Shown here: positions 1-10,700 of the stretch, in pieces
How positions within the stretch are numbered: the stretch's first letter is position 1
How the letters are laid out: each line of letters opens with the position of its first letter
Origin: a virus
DNA length: 64,000 nt
Reading direction: 5' to 3' (one strand)
Virus record (IMG/VR): IMGVR_UViG_3300030329_003436
Span: 31,471 to 95,470 of that record
The notes under the pieces: generated by a model
Database searches by the model: none
Seen by the model: only the letters and a program-made list of their open reading frames with translations
What the model was told of the DNA's origin: nothing
Position numbers and translations under genes: made by a program

Positions 1-3000
1 CTAAGAATTGCTGGATGACCCATAAACAGCCAGTCGGAAGCCCAGTAACCACCGTTATAAACAAGTGGTATATCTATCGGTTGGTCCAGTCCGGGGCAAC
101 CATCTCTTACGTCGTAATGTGTTTTGTAACAATTTATGCCAGTTGCGGTGCTTGGTGGAAATTCTGCGCCGCCTTCGTTTTCGCATTTATGTGCTATACA
201 GGTAGCCGACGTATCATCCCAAATACACTTATTCGTCGCATTACAGTCTTGATTATTAGTTTTCTGTGCGCATATGGCGCTAGTTTTATTGTCCCTTCCC
301 CATACTCCATTTCTGAAAGAACCATTAGGTGAACGCTCACAAGCGTCTCCACACCACGCGCCGTCACCCAGATTGGTAAACTGCTGATCACAAGTTATAA
401 AATCTGTTTCACATAGGTCATCTCTTCCTTTTGGGTAGCCGGTACATGGCTCACATTCGCAATGTCCAGCCATAGGTGTTGGTTCACAATCAGCAATCGC
501 CTGACCCCCGTTATCTTGACATTCATCGGGAAAGCCATCACCATCCGTATCAACCGGTGTCGCGTTTGCGGGATCGGCGCAGGTCGCGATAACAGCGAAG
601 TCCGTACTACTGCCTGTGTAAGAACACTGATATACGTCGGCCACCATGCGACACTTCATGTGATCACACCCCTTCGTCGGATGACACTGCCAGCTACCAT
701 CCGTTCCGCAGCCTCCACATTTTTGCACAAATTCCTCAATTGTGGGGTTTTCTGGACAGCCGGAATCACACGCTCTTCCAGCAGCATTTTTGTCCATGCT
801 CGTACATTCACAGTTACAGCATGGGTCAGTTAGTTTACCATGAGTTTGAAGCCAATCAATTGGGAGGCGGTCGTCATCAATGTAACTTTTTCTTGCATCA
901 ATCGGATGGAAAGCGCAATCGTCACAACACTGTTTATTACAATGTTCTGTAAGACAAACACCAGAAGGAAGCGTGTCTGGATCGGTATCTTCCATGCAAT
1001 CTGCTAAACAGGCTCCGTGTGTTTTGCCACAGTGTTCGTTCTGCATAACGCTACAAGTCTTACCGTCAGCATACGGTTTTAAATGCCCAGTCCATACGCC
1101 ATCCTCTGTGTAATCACGATTACATCGACTATAACCAGCTTTTAACAGTCTAAATATAGAAGTATCTTGTGGGTGTACAGTGGCAACCAAATTTTCAGGC
1201 ATAAAATGGTCAGCGCAAACAGGACAGTTCTCTTTTTGTTCTATTTGCACATAGTAATTGTCTGACATATTGGGCAAATCATACCTTGCCATGCCAGTGC
1301 CGTCCCAACCATCTCTATACTCATTTGAAAAATGATCGTAAGGTGTTGAGCTTTGGGTTTCAGGAGATATGTACCACATACCGGTATAAGGACATGTTTT
1401 ATACGCTTCGACTCCCGATGTTCCTGTTGCTGGGTCGCCTATATCACCAACTATGAAATCATGGGGATTATCCCATGAAAACTGCTGCCAACACCCTGTT
1501 CCGTCAATGTCGCCAAAGATGTTTAACTCTGCGCACGGGGCAATTTGACCAGCAACAGCGTCTGCATATTTATGACCATTATCTTCATCGTATGAAACAT
1601 AGACCTCCGCCAATTTACGACAATCCTCCAAGCTCATTATCGCTTCCGGCTGGGTTCCGGGCGGGTTTCCTCCAGCAACAATTTCACATCCACCATACGT
1701 AATACATGACTCTTCGCTTTCGAGAAAAACTTCAGGGCTTGAAATAACAGTCGTGCTTAGTCCAGTTCCATCAACTGTTTGGCATGGGCATGCGGGTCTC
1801 AACCCATTGTGAGTAGCTACATAGCTTCCGCAAACCTTTTTTGTGCCATCAGTGAGGTCGCAAGATGTAAATCCTGTTGCAGTAACTTTGCCGTCTAAAG
1901 GCTCTCCATCACATGTAAATAGCTTGAAATAATTTTCATCGTATTTTTCTACAACAACCCATGGGGCCGGAAGCGGATTCCCCTCGTCATCTTTGCCGCT
2001 GTAACAAGTGTCTATAGAAGTGCCATCCGAAAATGTTACTTGATAATTACAAGTACCATCGTCTTCTGGAGGGCATTTTGCTTCTGGCCATGCTTGTTTG
2101 TCACAATGTTCGCCCTTGCATTTTCCACCGTCTTTGTCTTCCCATACGGTTTCATTCCATTCCCTATTGGTCATTCTGTTTGCTTTAAAATTACCCAATA
2201 CACCATTTATCTCAATCTGATCACCATTCTTAAGCAGGTGATTTCTTGACTTGATAATAACAGGACTGGTATTGCTTGCTATTTCAACCCTGCCAGATCT
2301 GGTTGTGCCTACGCAACTGTCTGCTACATAACTAATTCCTTCTTCATCTGGGTTTGGGTAAAGACCAGTTCTTCCCCAATAATCTAAACTGTCTCCAGCG
2401 CTATTAGGCTGTATTAATTTAGTTCCGTTATGACTGTACCCATAAACTAAATCTTTTAGTTCCGAGGGTATTTCTACTGTACTCTTGCAGCCAACACAAT
2501 TACTAGAACCACACATGCCTAGCTCCTGACAGGAGCCTTGAATCCACTCAAGAACCGGCCCCACACAGTCTGCTTCCGAATGACTTGTTGTTGTCTGGTC
2601 ACTCGTTGTTCTACAGTAGCCTCCTTCGTTAATATCCCACTTACACTGTTCACTGTTACACTCTCCCGGCGTTTTGTTGCCTTCGCATGGGCAATTACTT
2701 CCGGGCAGATTCAGAGAATTCCATGAAAAATCTGCGGCCAAGCAGTCTGCTTCATTATCATAAGGTTGCGGATTACCGTCCACGTCTACACATTCTGTAA
2801 GGTCACATCCAAGCTCTGATTTCCCCCATCCACAACCTATCCAATAACCACCAAGGACCAATTCACAATCGTCCCTGCCAGTGTCTCTACCTATGATATT
2901 AGGAGAGGGCAGTCCTGATGCGGGCGGTCTAGATGACAAACATACGCCTCTTCCTTCGCATTCACTTGGAGTAACCAGAATAGGCTCCTGCATCGCGTCT

Positions 3001-5867
3001 AATTCCATACATTCTGGATCTTCACAGGGGAACCAAGTTTTCCAGTTTGGCCCAACCTCTCCCGGCATACCAGTGCCGTTACATCTGCCGCCACACTGTG
3101 TTTCGCCGTAATGAGCAATTGTCCAATCGAGAACCTGTCTACCAATAGTTCGACACGGACCTCCAGCGGCGTGCATATTGTCAGCGGCGGTATAGGCAAA
3201 ATCATTCTTAAACCAGAAATCATAACCCTGTGTCATGTCCCAGTTACAAAAAGCACCGCCCATCCCTGCGCCACAATCTTGATCACAATTTTCATGCGTG
3301 TCGCCTTCAGCTATGCATCCGTCATAGCATCGCCAATAACTCACTCCAGAATCTATACAGGCGCTAAACATAGCAGCGTCTGTAACCGCTTCATCATATG
3401 TCTTATGCTTTTTCTGTTCTTGCTCTGTAGCCTTGAATGGCTGTGGGTGTATATTTAAAGCCCTTAACTTATAATGCCCTTTGGGATTGTCAATGCGGGC
3501 AAAACCGTTGGTATAACTGCTTTCGTAGTAGACATATTTACCACACCAACTTATCACGTCGCCTTCATGATTGTGTTCGTAATCTGGATCTCCGTCTAGA
3601 TCTTCATCCCATATTGAACACCAAGATTTATAGTCTCTAGAGCTATAATTATATGTTCCGGGGTAGAATCCTGCCGGATTACCATCTATATCCCCTCTAC
3701 TATCTAACCATCTTGCCTGACCCCATTTTCCATCTTCACTGCCTTTAGCTCCAGCTATTGGGGTTTTTACGGTTAGGTCAAAGTTGGAACAATTGAGCAT
3801 TTGATCAACAGGTATAAACAATACTGTTTCAAGACCCGGAGCGCCCTGTTTATGAGAAAGTTTTTCTAATTCTGCCGCCCATTGGTTTTGAGTCCATGTA
3901 TGTATCGGATTACCATTATCATCTTTATATGACAAACAGTCTTCTTGCGTAACATAGCCAGTATCTTGACCCTCTTTGTCTATACAAGCACCATCAGCAA
4001 TACAGTCTTCACGATTATCATGTGTTGTTTCTTCAGGAGGAGTTGTTTGCTTCTGACAAACAGACGCCGGTCTTGATGAACAATCACCGTAGTAGTCACA
4101 ACCCCTCAATATCAATGTAAAGTAATTGCCTCCGGTCATAGCGTCACCGGCTAAGGAGGTTCGCATGTGTGCGTTTTGTATTGAAGAGCAGGAGCTTGAC
4201 GCGCCTAACATTGCTCCTCCCGACGCAATATTTTCAGCGCCGGGGATAAGAATGGCTTCTCTATATGGGGTTATACAGGTGCCTTGGAGTCTTTCCTTGG
4301 TTAGCCCCGGTCCTCCAGCATTCATTTGTGATGGCCCAGTTAGGTTGGGTTGGTGATTAGGCCCATCGTCTGAAATAGCATACCCACTACAACAGGCCGA
4401 AGGGTTGAAGCCACGATCCACCCACTTAGGATACCAATCTCCACCGCAAGCCATACACTGCAATTCACCAACATTCCTACCCTCACCGTAGCATGTTCCG
4501 GTACTTGAATTCCACATACAGCCTTCTACACCCAAGCAAGCGACTGGATCTGTGGTTGCTGCGCAGATATCGTCACAATCAGAGTGTAGTGGTATTTCAT
4601 CACCGTTTTCGTCTAACTGTTCGCTACAAGTGGCCGCAGCTAAACATTCACTCTCTGTACATCCTTTTTCTGGAATCCAATCAAAACCGTTGTTGGTACA
4701 CGTCTGTTCATCTTTAATTTGTGTATTTGTACATACTCCACCACAATCTTTAAAAGCAGTCCCGTCTTTGTTTAAGCATCTACCAGACAATTGCGGAGCG
4801 ATTTCACCATCTCTAAGACATCCAGTACGTATAACATTGCTATCTTCGTTCCTACCTCCATAAACAGGAACGTCATTAAAATCTCCATAAATATTAGAGG
4901 AGTTTATTCTCCGGCCATCTGGACCTTGCGCCAAACTATCAATAGAGTCATAGACACCCTTAATACCGGAATAATTACAGTTAGATCGTTTTGAAATGGA
5001 TTTTCCCGGCCATGGGTATGGTCTCCATTCTATTATTTTTTCGCCCCGCTGCATTGCTTCTAGAGCGCGAATCGACCGTTCGTTGAGTTCGTTTTTACCT
5101 CCAAAGTATGCATGTAGCGTATCTCGACACGTTTCAGTGGTAGGGAGTATCGCGCTAATTGCAGGGCCAACCAGTGGAATCCTGCTGATGACAGCACCAG
5201 TGACCCACCCACATAATTCATATAGATTCTCTGCATGGTTTGCCGCTTCAATAAGCCTGTCTCTTACGTCATCGCAGTCTGTTTTTGTGGTGTAATTTGT
5301 CATCTCCTTATTTTCAAGAAGAAGCATGCACTTTCCGTTAGTTTCTTCCCACGCTACTCTAGCCTGACTATCCGAAGTGTCTATAACGTCAATCGTAGTT
5401 ACATCACATGGGTCGCAGTTAGGGTATAGAAGAACATCTTCATATTCATTGCCATTATAAATCTGTCCTCTACTCTTGGATGTTCCACCATCACAACATT
5501 TTCTACCACGCCAAGCGCCGTTATGATATCGCAAAAAGAACGTGTCGTTACCGTGTTCTTTCTCGTCACCAATAACTTCTCTAGCATACCAACGACCTTG
5601 TTTGTCTTGAACCACGCTTATAAGAAGTTCCTCTGGAAGATAGCATGGTCTACCTTCGGTTTCGGGAGTGGCAAATTCCGAACAAACACTATGACACCCA
5701 CACCCTACGTTACAAGGATGGCCACCATTATAGAAATAATTGAGGACACTTTGTTCATGATAGCCGTCTTCATAAAACGAAGCTCCGGCGACCTTGCCCG
5801 AATACCGGCCAGTCTTCTGGTTTTGTAGTCCCCCAGAGGAGGTGTCAAAATTGTCCCCAATTCCCAT
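1..5867 (-). CDS. Giant cysteine-rich tail-tip/adhesin protein, C-terminus beyond the window
   Basis: The minus-strand frame starts at ATG 5867, with AGGA six bases upstream. It stays open to the left edge, so at least 1,955 residues are present and the C-terminus is missing. I read it by eye and found no in-frame stop, including at spot checks near 5235, 2040 and the left edge. The product is very rich in Cys, Asp, Gly and Trp, with many CxxC and CC pairs. It repeats a short module, Cys - acidic/Gly linker - [T/S/N]xx[D/E/T]C - 3-7 residues - (G)xW, for example DEQTCTNNGFDW, GELQCMACGGDW, NEADCLAADFSW and SEADCVGPVLEW. It is the last gene of the tail-tip run visible here. I recognise no catalytic domain. 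A distal tail or receptor-binding role is inferred from position only. Confidence 0.85.
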   Translation of the reverse strand, partial: MGIGDNFDTSSGGLQNQKTGRYSGKVAGASFYEDGYHEQSVLNYFYNGGHPCNVGCGCHSVCSEFATPETEGRPCYLPEELLISVVQDKQGRWYAREVIGDEKEHGNDTFFLRYHNGAWRGRKCCDGGTSKSRGQIYNGNEYEDVLLYPNCDPCDVTTIDVIDTSDSQARVAWEETNGKCMLLLENKEMTNYTTKTDCDDVRDRLIEAANHAENLYELCGWVTGAVISRIPLVGPAISAILPTTETCRDTLHAYFGGKNELNERSIRALEAMQRGEKIIEWRPYPWPGKSISKRSNCNYSGIKGVYDSIDSLAQGPDGRRINSSNIYGDFNDVPVYGGRNEDSNVIRTGCLRDGEIAPQLSGRCLNKDGTAFKDCGGVCTNTQIKDEQTCTNNGFDWIPEKGCTESECLAAATCSEQLDENGDEIPLHSDCDDICAATTDPVACLGVEGCMWNSSTGTCYGEGRNVGELQCMACGGDWYPKWVDRGFNPSACCSGYAISDDGPNHQPNLTGPSQMNAGGPGLTKERLQGTCITPYREAILIPGAENIASGGAMLGASSSCSSIQNAHMRTSLAGDAMTGGNYFTLILRGCDYYGDCSSRPASVCQKQTTPPEETTHDNREDCIADGACIDKEGQDTGYVTQEDCLSYKDDNGNPIHTWTQNQWAAELEKLSHKQGAPGLETVLFIPVDQMLNCSNFDLTVKTPIAGAKGSEDGKWGQARWLDSRGDIDGNPAGFYPGTYNYSSRDYKSWCSIWDEDLDGDPDYEHNHEGDVISWCGKYVYYESSYTNGFARIDNPKGHYKLRALNIHPQPFKATEQEQKKHKTYDEAVTDAAMFSACIDSGVSYWRCYDGCIAEGDTHENCDQDCGAGMGGAFCNWDMTQGYDFWFKNDFAYTAADNMHAAGGPCRTIGRQVLDWTIAHYGETQCGGRCNGTGMPGEVGPNWKTWFPCEDPECMELDAMQEPILVTPSECEGRGVCLSSRPPASGLPSPNIIGRDTGRDDCELVLGGYWIGCGWGKSELGCDLTECVDVDGNPQPYDNEADCLAADFSWNSLNLPGSNCPCEGNKTPGECNSEQCKWDINEGGYCRTTSDQTTTSHSEADCVGPVLEWIQGSCQELGMCGSSNCVGCKSTVEIPSELKDLVYGYSHNGTKLIQPNSAGDSLDYWGRTGLYPNPDEEGISYVADSCVGTTRSGRVEIASNTSPVIIKSRNHLLKNGDQIEINGVLGNFKANRMTNREWNETVWEDKDGGKCKGEHCDKQAWPEAKCPPEDDGTCNYQVTFSDGTSIDTCYSGKDDEGNPLPAPWVVVEKYDENYFKLFTCDGEPLDGKVTATGFTSCDLTDGTKKVCGSYVATHNGLRPACPCQTVDGTGLSTTVISSPEVFLESEESCITYGGCEIVAGGNPPGTQPEAIMSLEDCRKLAEVYVSYDEDNGHKYADAVAGQIAPCAELNIFGDIDGTGCWQQFSWDNPHDFIVGDIGDPATGTSGVEAYKTCPYTGMWYISPETQSSTPYDHFSNEYRDGWDGTGMARYDLPNMSDNYYVQIEQKENCPVCADHFMPENLVATVHPQDTSIFRLLKAGYSRCNRDYTEDGVWTGHLKPYADGKTCSVMQNEHCGKTHGACLADCMEDTDPDTLPSGVCLTEHCNKQCCDDCAFHPIDARKSYIDDDRLPIDWLQTHGKLTDPCCNCECTSMDKNAAGRACDSGCPENPTIEEFVQKCGGCGTDGSWQCHPTKGCDHMKCRMVADVYQCSYTGSSTDFAVIATCADPANATPVDTDGDGFPDECQDNGGQAIADCEPTPMAGHCECEPCTGYPKGRDDLCETDFITCDQQFTNLGDGAWCGDACERSPNGSFRNGVWGRDNKTSAICAQKTNNQDCNATNKCIWDDTSATCIAHKCENEGGAEFPPSTATGINCYKTHYDVRDGCPGLDQPIDIPLVYNGGYWASDWLFMGHPAIL

Positions 5868-5875
5868 GTCTGTTC

Positions 5876-7702
5876 CTACCTAATTGCGGTCAGCGGGTAA
5901 TCATCGTCTGGCCCGCAGTCTTCTCCAGTAACAAAACCTTGAGCAAAAAACTTTCTTGTACAAGATGACATTTCACCCTGTTCGCAACCGGCATGGCTTA
6001 CTATTTCCATCCCAAAGAATTCAGCTTGTAGTATTATATGAATAGGTATAACTTCTTTAACTGATATTGCTTCCTGATCAGTTACCGTACAAACCGTATC
6101 GCTTTTAGATCTACTATATTCGACTACAATTCTTCTACCTGTATCATAACTTAAAAAGTTATCTCCTAGCATAAGTCCTTGATTTAATGGATTTTCAATA
6201 ATTATTTTTTGGTATAAAAGCGGGAGGGCTGTTTCGCTGAAGGTTGGTTCGGATTTTGTGCCATCATCTTTTTGTTTTCCAAGAACCTTATCAACTAATT
6301 TTTCACCTTCTGTTTCGTAATCTTTTGTAGAACCCCATCCATGACACGGATCTCCTAATCTACGAGCATAAGGATTTCCACCAGCAGCTTTATAAAATTT
6401 GTCTCCACAGTTAATTCTTGAATTTTTTCCATCTACTACATGATCTGTAGACCTTAGTATAACTGCATCATAAAAAGGGACGCACGCTCTTACAAATTCA
6501 TTACAGTTTGCGTACAAGTTGTCGTTAGAATCTTTTTTGGCCAGACATTGACCACACCAGTTTTCATCTTCTGGGTCGTAAATTTCTATGTCTGGGTATA
6601 AAGAGCTTTTAGGAAAGTACATAAAATAGTCACATTCATCCGATGGACAAGGGTTTCTATAAAGTCTACCCAAAGAAGCTATATTATTATTTATACCAAA
6701 ATTAAAACTATTACTTCCATCTATTCCAGCTTTCGGTAGTATACACTTAGTTGCTTTGCATAAATAAATTCCATTATGTCTACCGCCAACCCATACTTTT
6801 CTATCTCTATCCCATCTTAGGTCAATGGGACCGCTTTTCCATTGATCAGTTCTTTGCAGATGATGAGGGAGAAAGTGTATTTTGGGATTTTTCTGCGCGT
6901 AGTTAGCCGGTTCGTTTCTGGGAGATCCCCAAAAATCTGATTCTCTATCACCAACTCTTTGCACTGCATCATATTTAGCATTTGGGACGGGCATACCATG
7001 CGTGTCATACCCCCATCCCGTAAGAACAGCCGGTCCTCTTAGTCCAACAGGTCTTCCGGCTCCTCCCAACGCTTGATTCTCAGCGGTTATTCCTCCCAGT
7101 TTAGGATATGCAGTGCCTTCACCACCGTGCGTAAACTTAAGCTGACCCTTAACATCTTCTGTGCTTTCTCCACGAACCATGTAATTGACATTATGTCCCG
7201 ATGGATATGGATATAAGGTTGATGAATTAACCGTGCCAGAACCAATATGCCCCCAATCGGAAAGAACGATTTCTTCACCCTTTTCGTCTACAAAACTATA
7301 GGGCTTCTCAAAATGAGGCATCGCCTTTTGGCCGTCTACAATAAACCCTGTGGATGTAGCTGATTCACCCGCCGCGTTTCTTTTTGCAAAAGCGGCACTA
7401 TAAGGAATAAAAAGACCATCAAGACTCATCCCCGACTGACTCTTCCAATGGTCGGCAGACTTATCATGATGCTTGTCTAAAAACTTGGTCTTAAAGTTGT
7501 TCTGTGTTGTGTATACAACTTGTGCAGTGACATCCAAGTTGTCTATTGTCTCACCATCGTGACCTATCAAAGGAGACCCTGTTGGGTCAAGACTTGCTCC
7601 CCCTAAGTTCCTGTACAGAGTGCCGCCGATCATATTGATAGATATGTCAGGGTTGTGTTTTTTACTGACATTTACGTCAGGATCTTTTCTTGGTTCTACC
7701 AT
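5876..7702 (-). CDS. Tail-tip-associated structural protein (608 aa)
   Basis: The start ATG at 7702 follows CAGAGGATAAC, a good ribosome site. The gene sits two bases after the 2,111-residue hub-like gene and eight bases before the giant Cys-rich gene, in the same tail-tip operon. The first 300 residues are Gly/Asn/Asp-rich, beta-type sequence. The second half has paired cysteines (PCPSDECDYF, WCGQCLAKK, SSCTRKFF). The C-terminal stretch has a regular beta pattern before a Cys-containing end. I do not recognise the family. Context suggests a virion protein at the distal tail. The Cys content links it in style to its neighbours, but the full Cys/Trp module seen in them is not evident here. Confidence 0.75.
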   Translation of the reverse strand: MVEPRKDPDVNVSKKHNPDISINMIGGTLYRNLGGASLDPTGSPLIGHDGETIDNLDVTAQVVYTTQNNFKTKFLDKHHDKSADHWKSQSGMSLDGLFIPYSAAFAKRNAAGESATSTGFIVDGQKAMPHFEKPYSFVDEKGEEIVLSDWGHIGSGTVNSSTLYPYPSGHNVNYMVRGESTEDVKGQLKFTHGGEGTAYPKLGGITAENQALGGAGRPVGLRGPAVLTGWGYDTHGMPVPNAKYDAVQRVGDRESDFWGSPRNEPANYAQKNPKIHFLPHHLQRTDQWKSGPIDLRWDRDRKVWVGGRHNGIYLCKATKCILPKAGIDGSNSFNFGINNNIASLGRLYRNPCPSDECDYFMYFPKSSLYPDIEIYDPEDENWCGQCLAKKDSNDNLYANCNEFVRACVPFYDAVILRSTDHVVDGKNSRINCGDKFYKAAGGNPYARRLGDPCHGWGSTKDYETEGEKLVDKVLGKQKDDGTKSEPTFSETALPLLYQKIIIENPLNQGLMLGDNFLSYDTGRRIVVEYSRSKSDTVCTVTDQEAISVKEVIPIHIILQAEFFGMEIVSHAGCEQGEMSSCTRKFFAQGFVTGEDCGPDDDYPLTAIR

Positions 7703-7703
7703 G

Positions 7704-10700
7704 TTATCCTCTGTAGTTACTACGGAACTGTTGTGGGTCTGGAAGTCTGCTTCTTCTCAGGTCTTCCTCCTGTTTTGTACGAATATCCCTTATCTGCTTT
7801 GCTTGTTCTCGAATACGTTGCTCTTGTATTTCTTGCAGATTTCCAAACTTTGGTTGTAGCTGCATGTTATAAGTTGTACTCATTCCATCCGGCCCTACAT
7901 CAACCGACATATCTGTGATTATCGGACCAAAATACGGAGTCGCAGGTGGCCCAACAGCGTATAACGCTTGTAAATGTGGTGGGATTCTCGCCGGAATAGG
8001 TAAAGTACCAAAAGAAACATGGGTTCCTAAATCATAAAAAGGTGGACCATCTAGCGTTACACTTCCCCTTTCGGTCTCTTGATTGATTTTAAATTGGTCT
8101 ACATCTGCCAAGCATTTAGCTCTCGCAGCAAAAGCCATTTCGCTTTCTGCACCAAAGATTCCGGGGTGATAAGATGAGTCGTTAATATATAAAATCTTGC
8201 CCCAGTCTTTACCCTTAGACCACGGACCCCAATAGTAAATCCGACTCTCCATAGGAACCCCGGCATAGTAAGGCTTAAACGCAGCAGAAACCATAGGGGC
8301 TTTATTTATATCGGCACCCATTCTCATATGAACTGGATGATGGAAATAGTTGTTCAAAGCAGCCTTTAGATAAGCGTCTGCTGTTCTTGAGTCGCCAACC
8401 TTTGTAAGAGGGATGCATAGACTCGTTCCTTGAACCAGTTTTCGCCCAGACGTATCAACCCAATTATGCATCGGTATTGCTTCACACGCCGCTTTATCTA
8501 ATATCGGCACGCTCGTGGCTGGATGAACTCTAACAACTCTTCCAGTAACTAAATCTTCACAATAACCACTACCTGCGGGGGTTACATTGTCAGCAGTGCA
8601 TCTACCACCACTTATCCATGCAAATAATGGAGCTAAACATTCATCTTTTGGCCTGTCAACAACCTTGTCGGTGGATCTTTCTATACAAACCGCTGTCTCC
8701 CAGTGGCATCCTTCAGAATCGGGACCGGTCTGACATTCGTGTCTCGCAACCTTGTCAACCCATGTTCCACCATTGTCTAAACATAGTTCAGGCGTTCCCC
8801 ATGTGGGATCGTTGTGGTCACGTTTGGCTATACCGGCGCCTGTATCACAGTAAGGTATTCTATCACCAGCATCACAGTTATCATCAAACTCTTCTCCATC
8901 AGGAAACAGTTGGGCGCGTTTGTCATTGTAGGTATCAGGTAGGTCATATCTCGCGGCTCCACCTTCTATACTTATGAGAGCGTAAGGTTTTAAGAATGAA
9001 CTTCGGACACTTCTCCCTTTCCATTCATGATTAGCAGACCCTACAGTATTGAGAGCTAAACATTCCGCCTTGCTTTTTGGTGGTGGGTCGATAGCGTAAT
9101 AAGGATCAGCCATTGGCTCGCCATCTTTAAAGCATTCTTTTTTTTCCGACTCATTGGTAAGAGTTTCTATATAACTAATCTCTGGCAACCAGTATATCTT
9201 AGGATCTACGCTAGCCTTAACAAATACGGTTCCATCTTGAGAAGCATCGCCAGCTATATCGGAATAGAATTGTTCTATATAGGTCTCAGGGTTAAATTCC
9301 CTAAAACTTAATTTGTGCGGCTGGTGGCTTAGTCTTTGAATTTCTGTATTAGGAAATGCTACAAAAGCTTCTAAATTACCATCAGAATTCCAGAAGTTTT
9401 GATTAGCGGGATATCTTAGGTTTTCTTTGCTATTTATTCTTGGTTCATCTTCTATCCATTCCACGGTGACATTATTATCAATACCATAAATATAACAATC
9501 GTTAAGCCTTCTAATTTCTATGAGTTCTTGTAAGTTGGTTGTATCTACGCATACCCCCACATCGTTAAATGGCCATCCGGCACTTGCTATGTCCCACCTA
9601 TTGTCTACAATAATAACTTCGCCGTCCTTTTTAGAGACAACAGCCTGCCATTCACTTTGTATTCCGTAAGTAGACCACTTATGACCGTCATCTTCGCAGT
9701 CGGATATACTGTTATATTTATTCCAAGTGGCAGTAAAATTGACACAGTCTGTTTCGTTATCAATGGGCTTCCCGCCGTCTTCGCATGGAGATTCAAAGAT
9801 GGCTGTTACCGACTTAGCCTTTTCCTCGCATCCCGCTCTGGTCGATACGTCCACGGAATTGCCAGCAACGGTGATCAGGCCAGTATGTAGATTGCCATTT
9901 TCGTCTTTGCAGCATTGACATGTAGGACTTGCCGAGCATCCAACCTCAAGAGGTGGAGCAAACGGAAGCTGCATCAAATAAGTTCTTCCGTAATACTTGG
10001 TAGCTACTTCGTTGACAACTCTCCAAGAGAAATTCTTCTCCATCTTCTTGTGTTCTTCTGGAGTTAAATCAGCCCTTGTTCCCTTGCAGAGAAATGGAAC
10101 ACCTTCGTTATGCTCATCAACAGAAGTGTCGCCACTTTCGGATGGTTTTAGTACAGGGGGAATCGCCGGATACTCTGGACGGCCAACACCAAAGAATGCC
10201 TCCATAGCATGTTTCAAACCACCCTGCGTACTATCGTTCATTATGCACTCTTTCCATTCCATCTTGCATGGAAGCCAAGAGTCATAATTTCTCATATATT
10301 TAAACCACGCATCCTGACTGGTAGCAGCGTGTCGCAATTCGGTAACTGTCGCTAGATAGTGGTTTTCAGCCACCCCGTCTACTAAAATGTCTTCGCCGCT
10401 AGGTCCATGAATAAACCCAGCCAAATGGAGATTGATAGGAATTGTAGCGGTGTCAGGACGAACCAAATCTCCGGTGCCGGGATTCCAACCAGTCCACTTA
10501 TGAGGCTCCCATCGTGTTTTACAGGTATTGTCACCAGCATGCTCCCTGCAACAATAGTCCCTACATCCTTGTTCGTCGCCTGCGGTTACTTCGCTTTCAA
10601 CGTCAGCACCTGTAGACGGATCTACCTCAATTTTTACACAAGTCCCTTCGTTTGCACATTCGCCAGCGGTCAGCCCTGATACTCCAGCGGGTGCAGCAGT

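Noticed and set aside
1-5875. Numerous plus-strand open frames of 60-160 codons in the first 6 kb
   Set aside because: They are shadows opposite one continuous minus-strand frame whose composition (Cys/Trp module, tail-tip neighbours) is coherent; they lack ribosome sites and family features.
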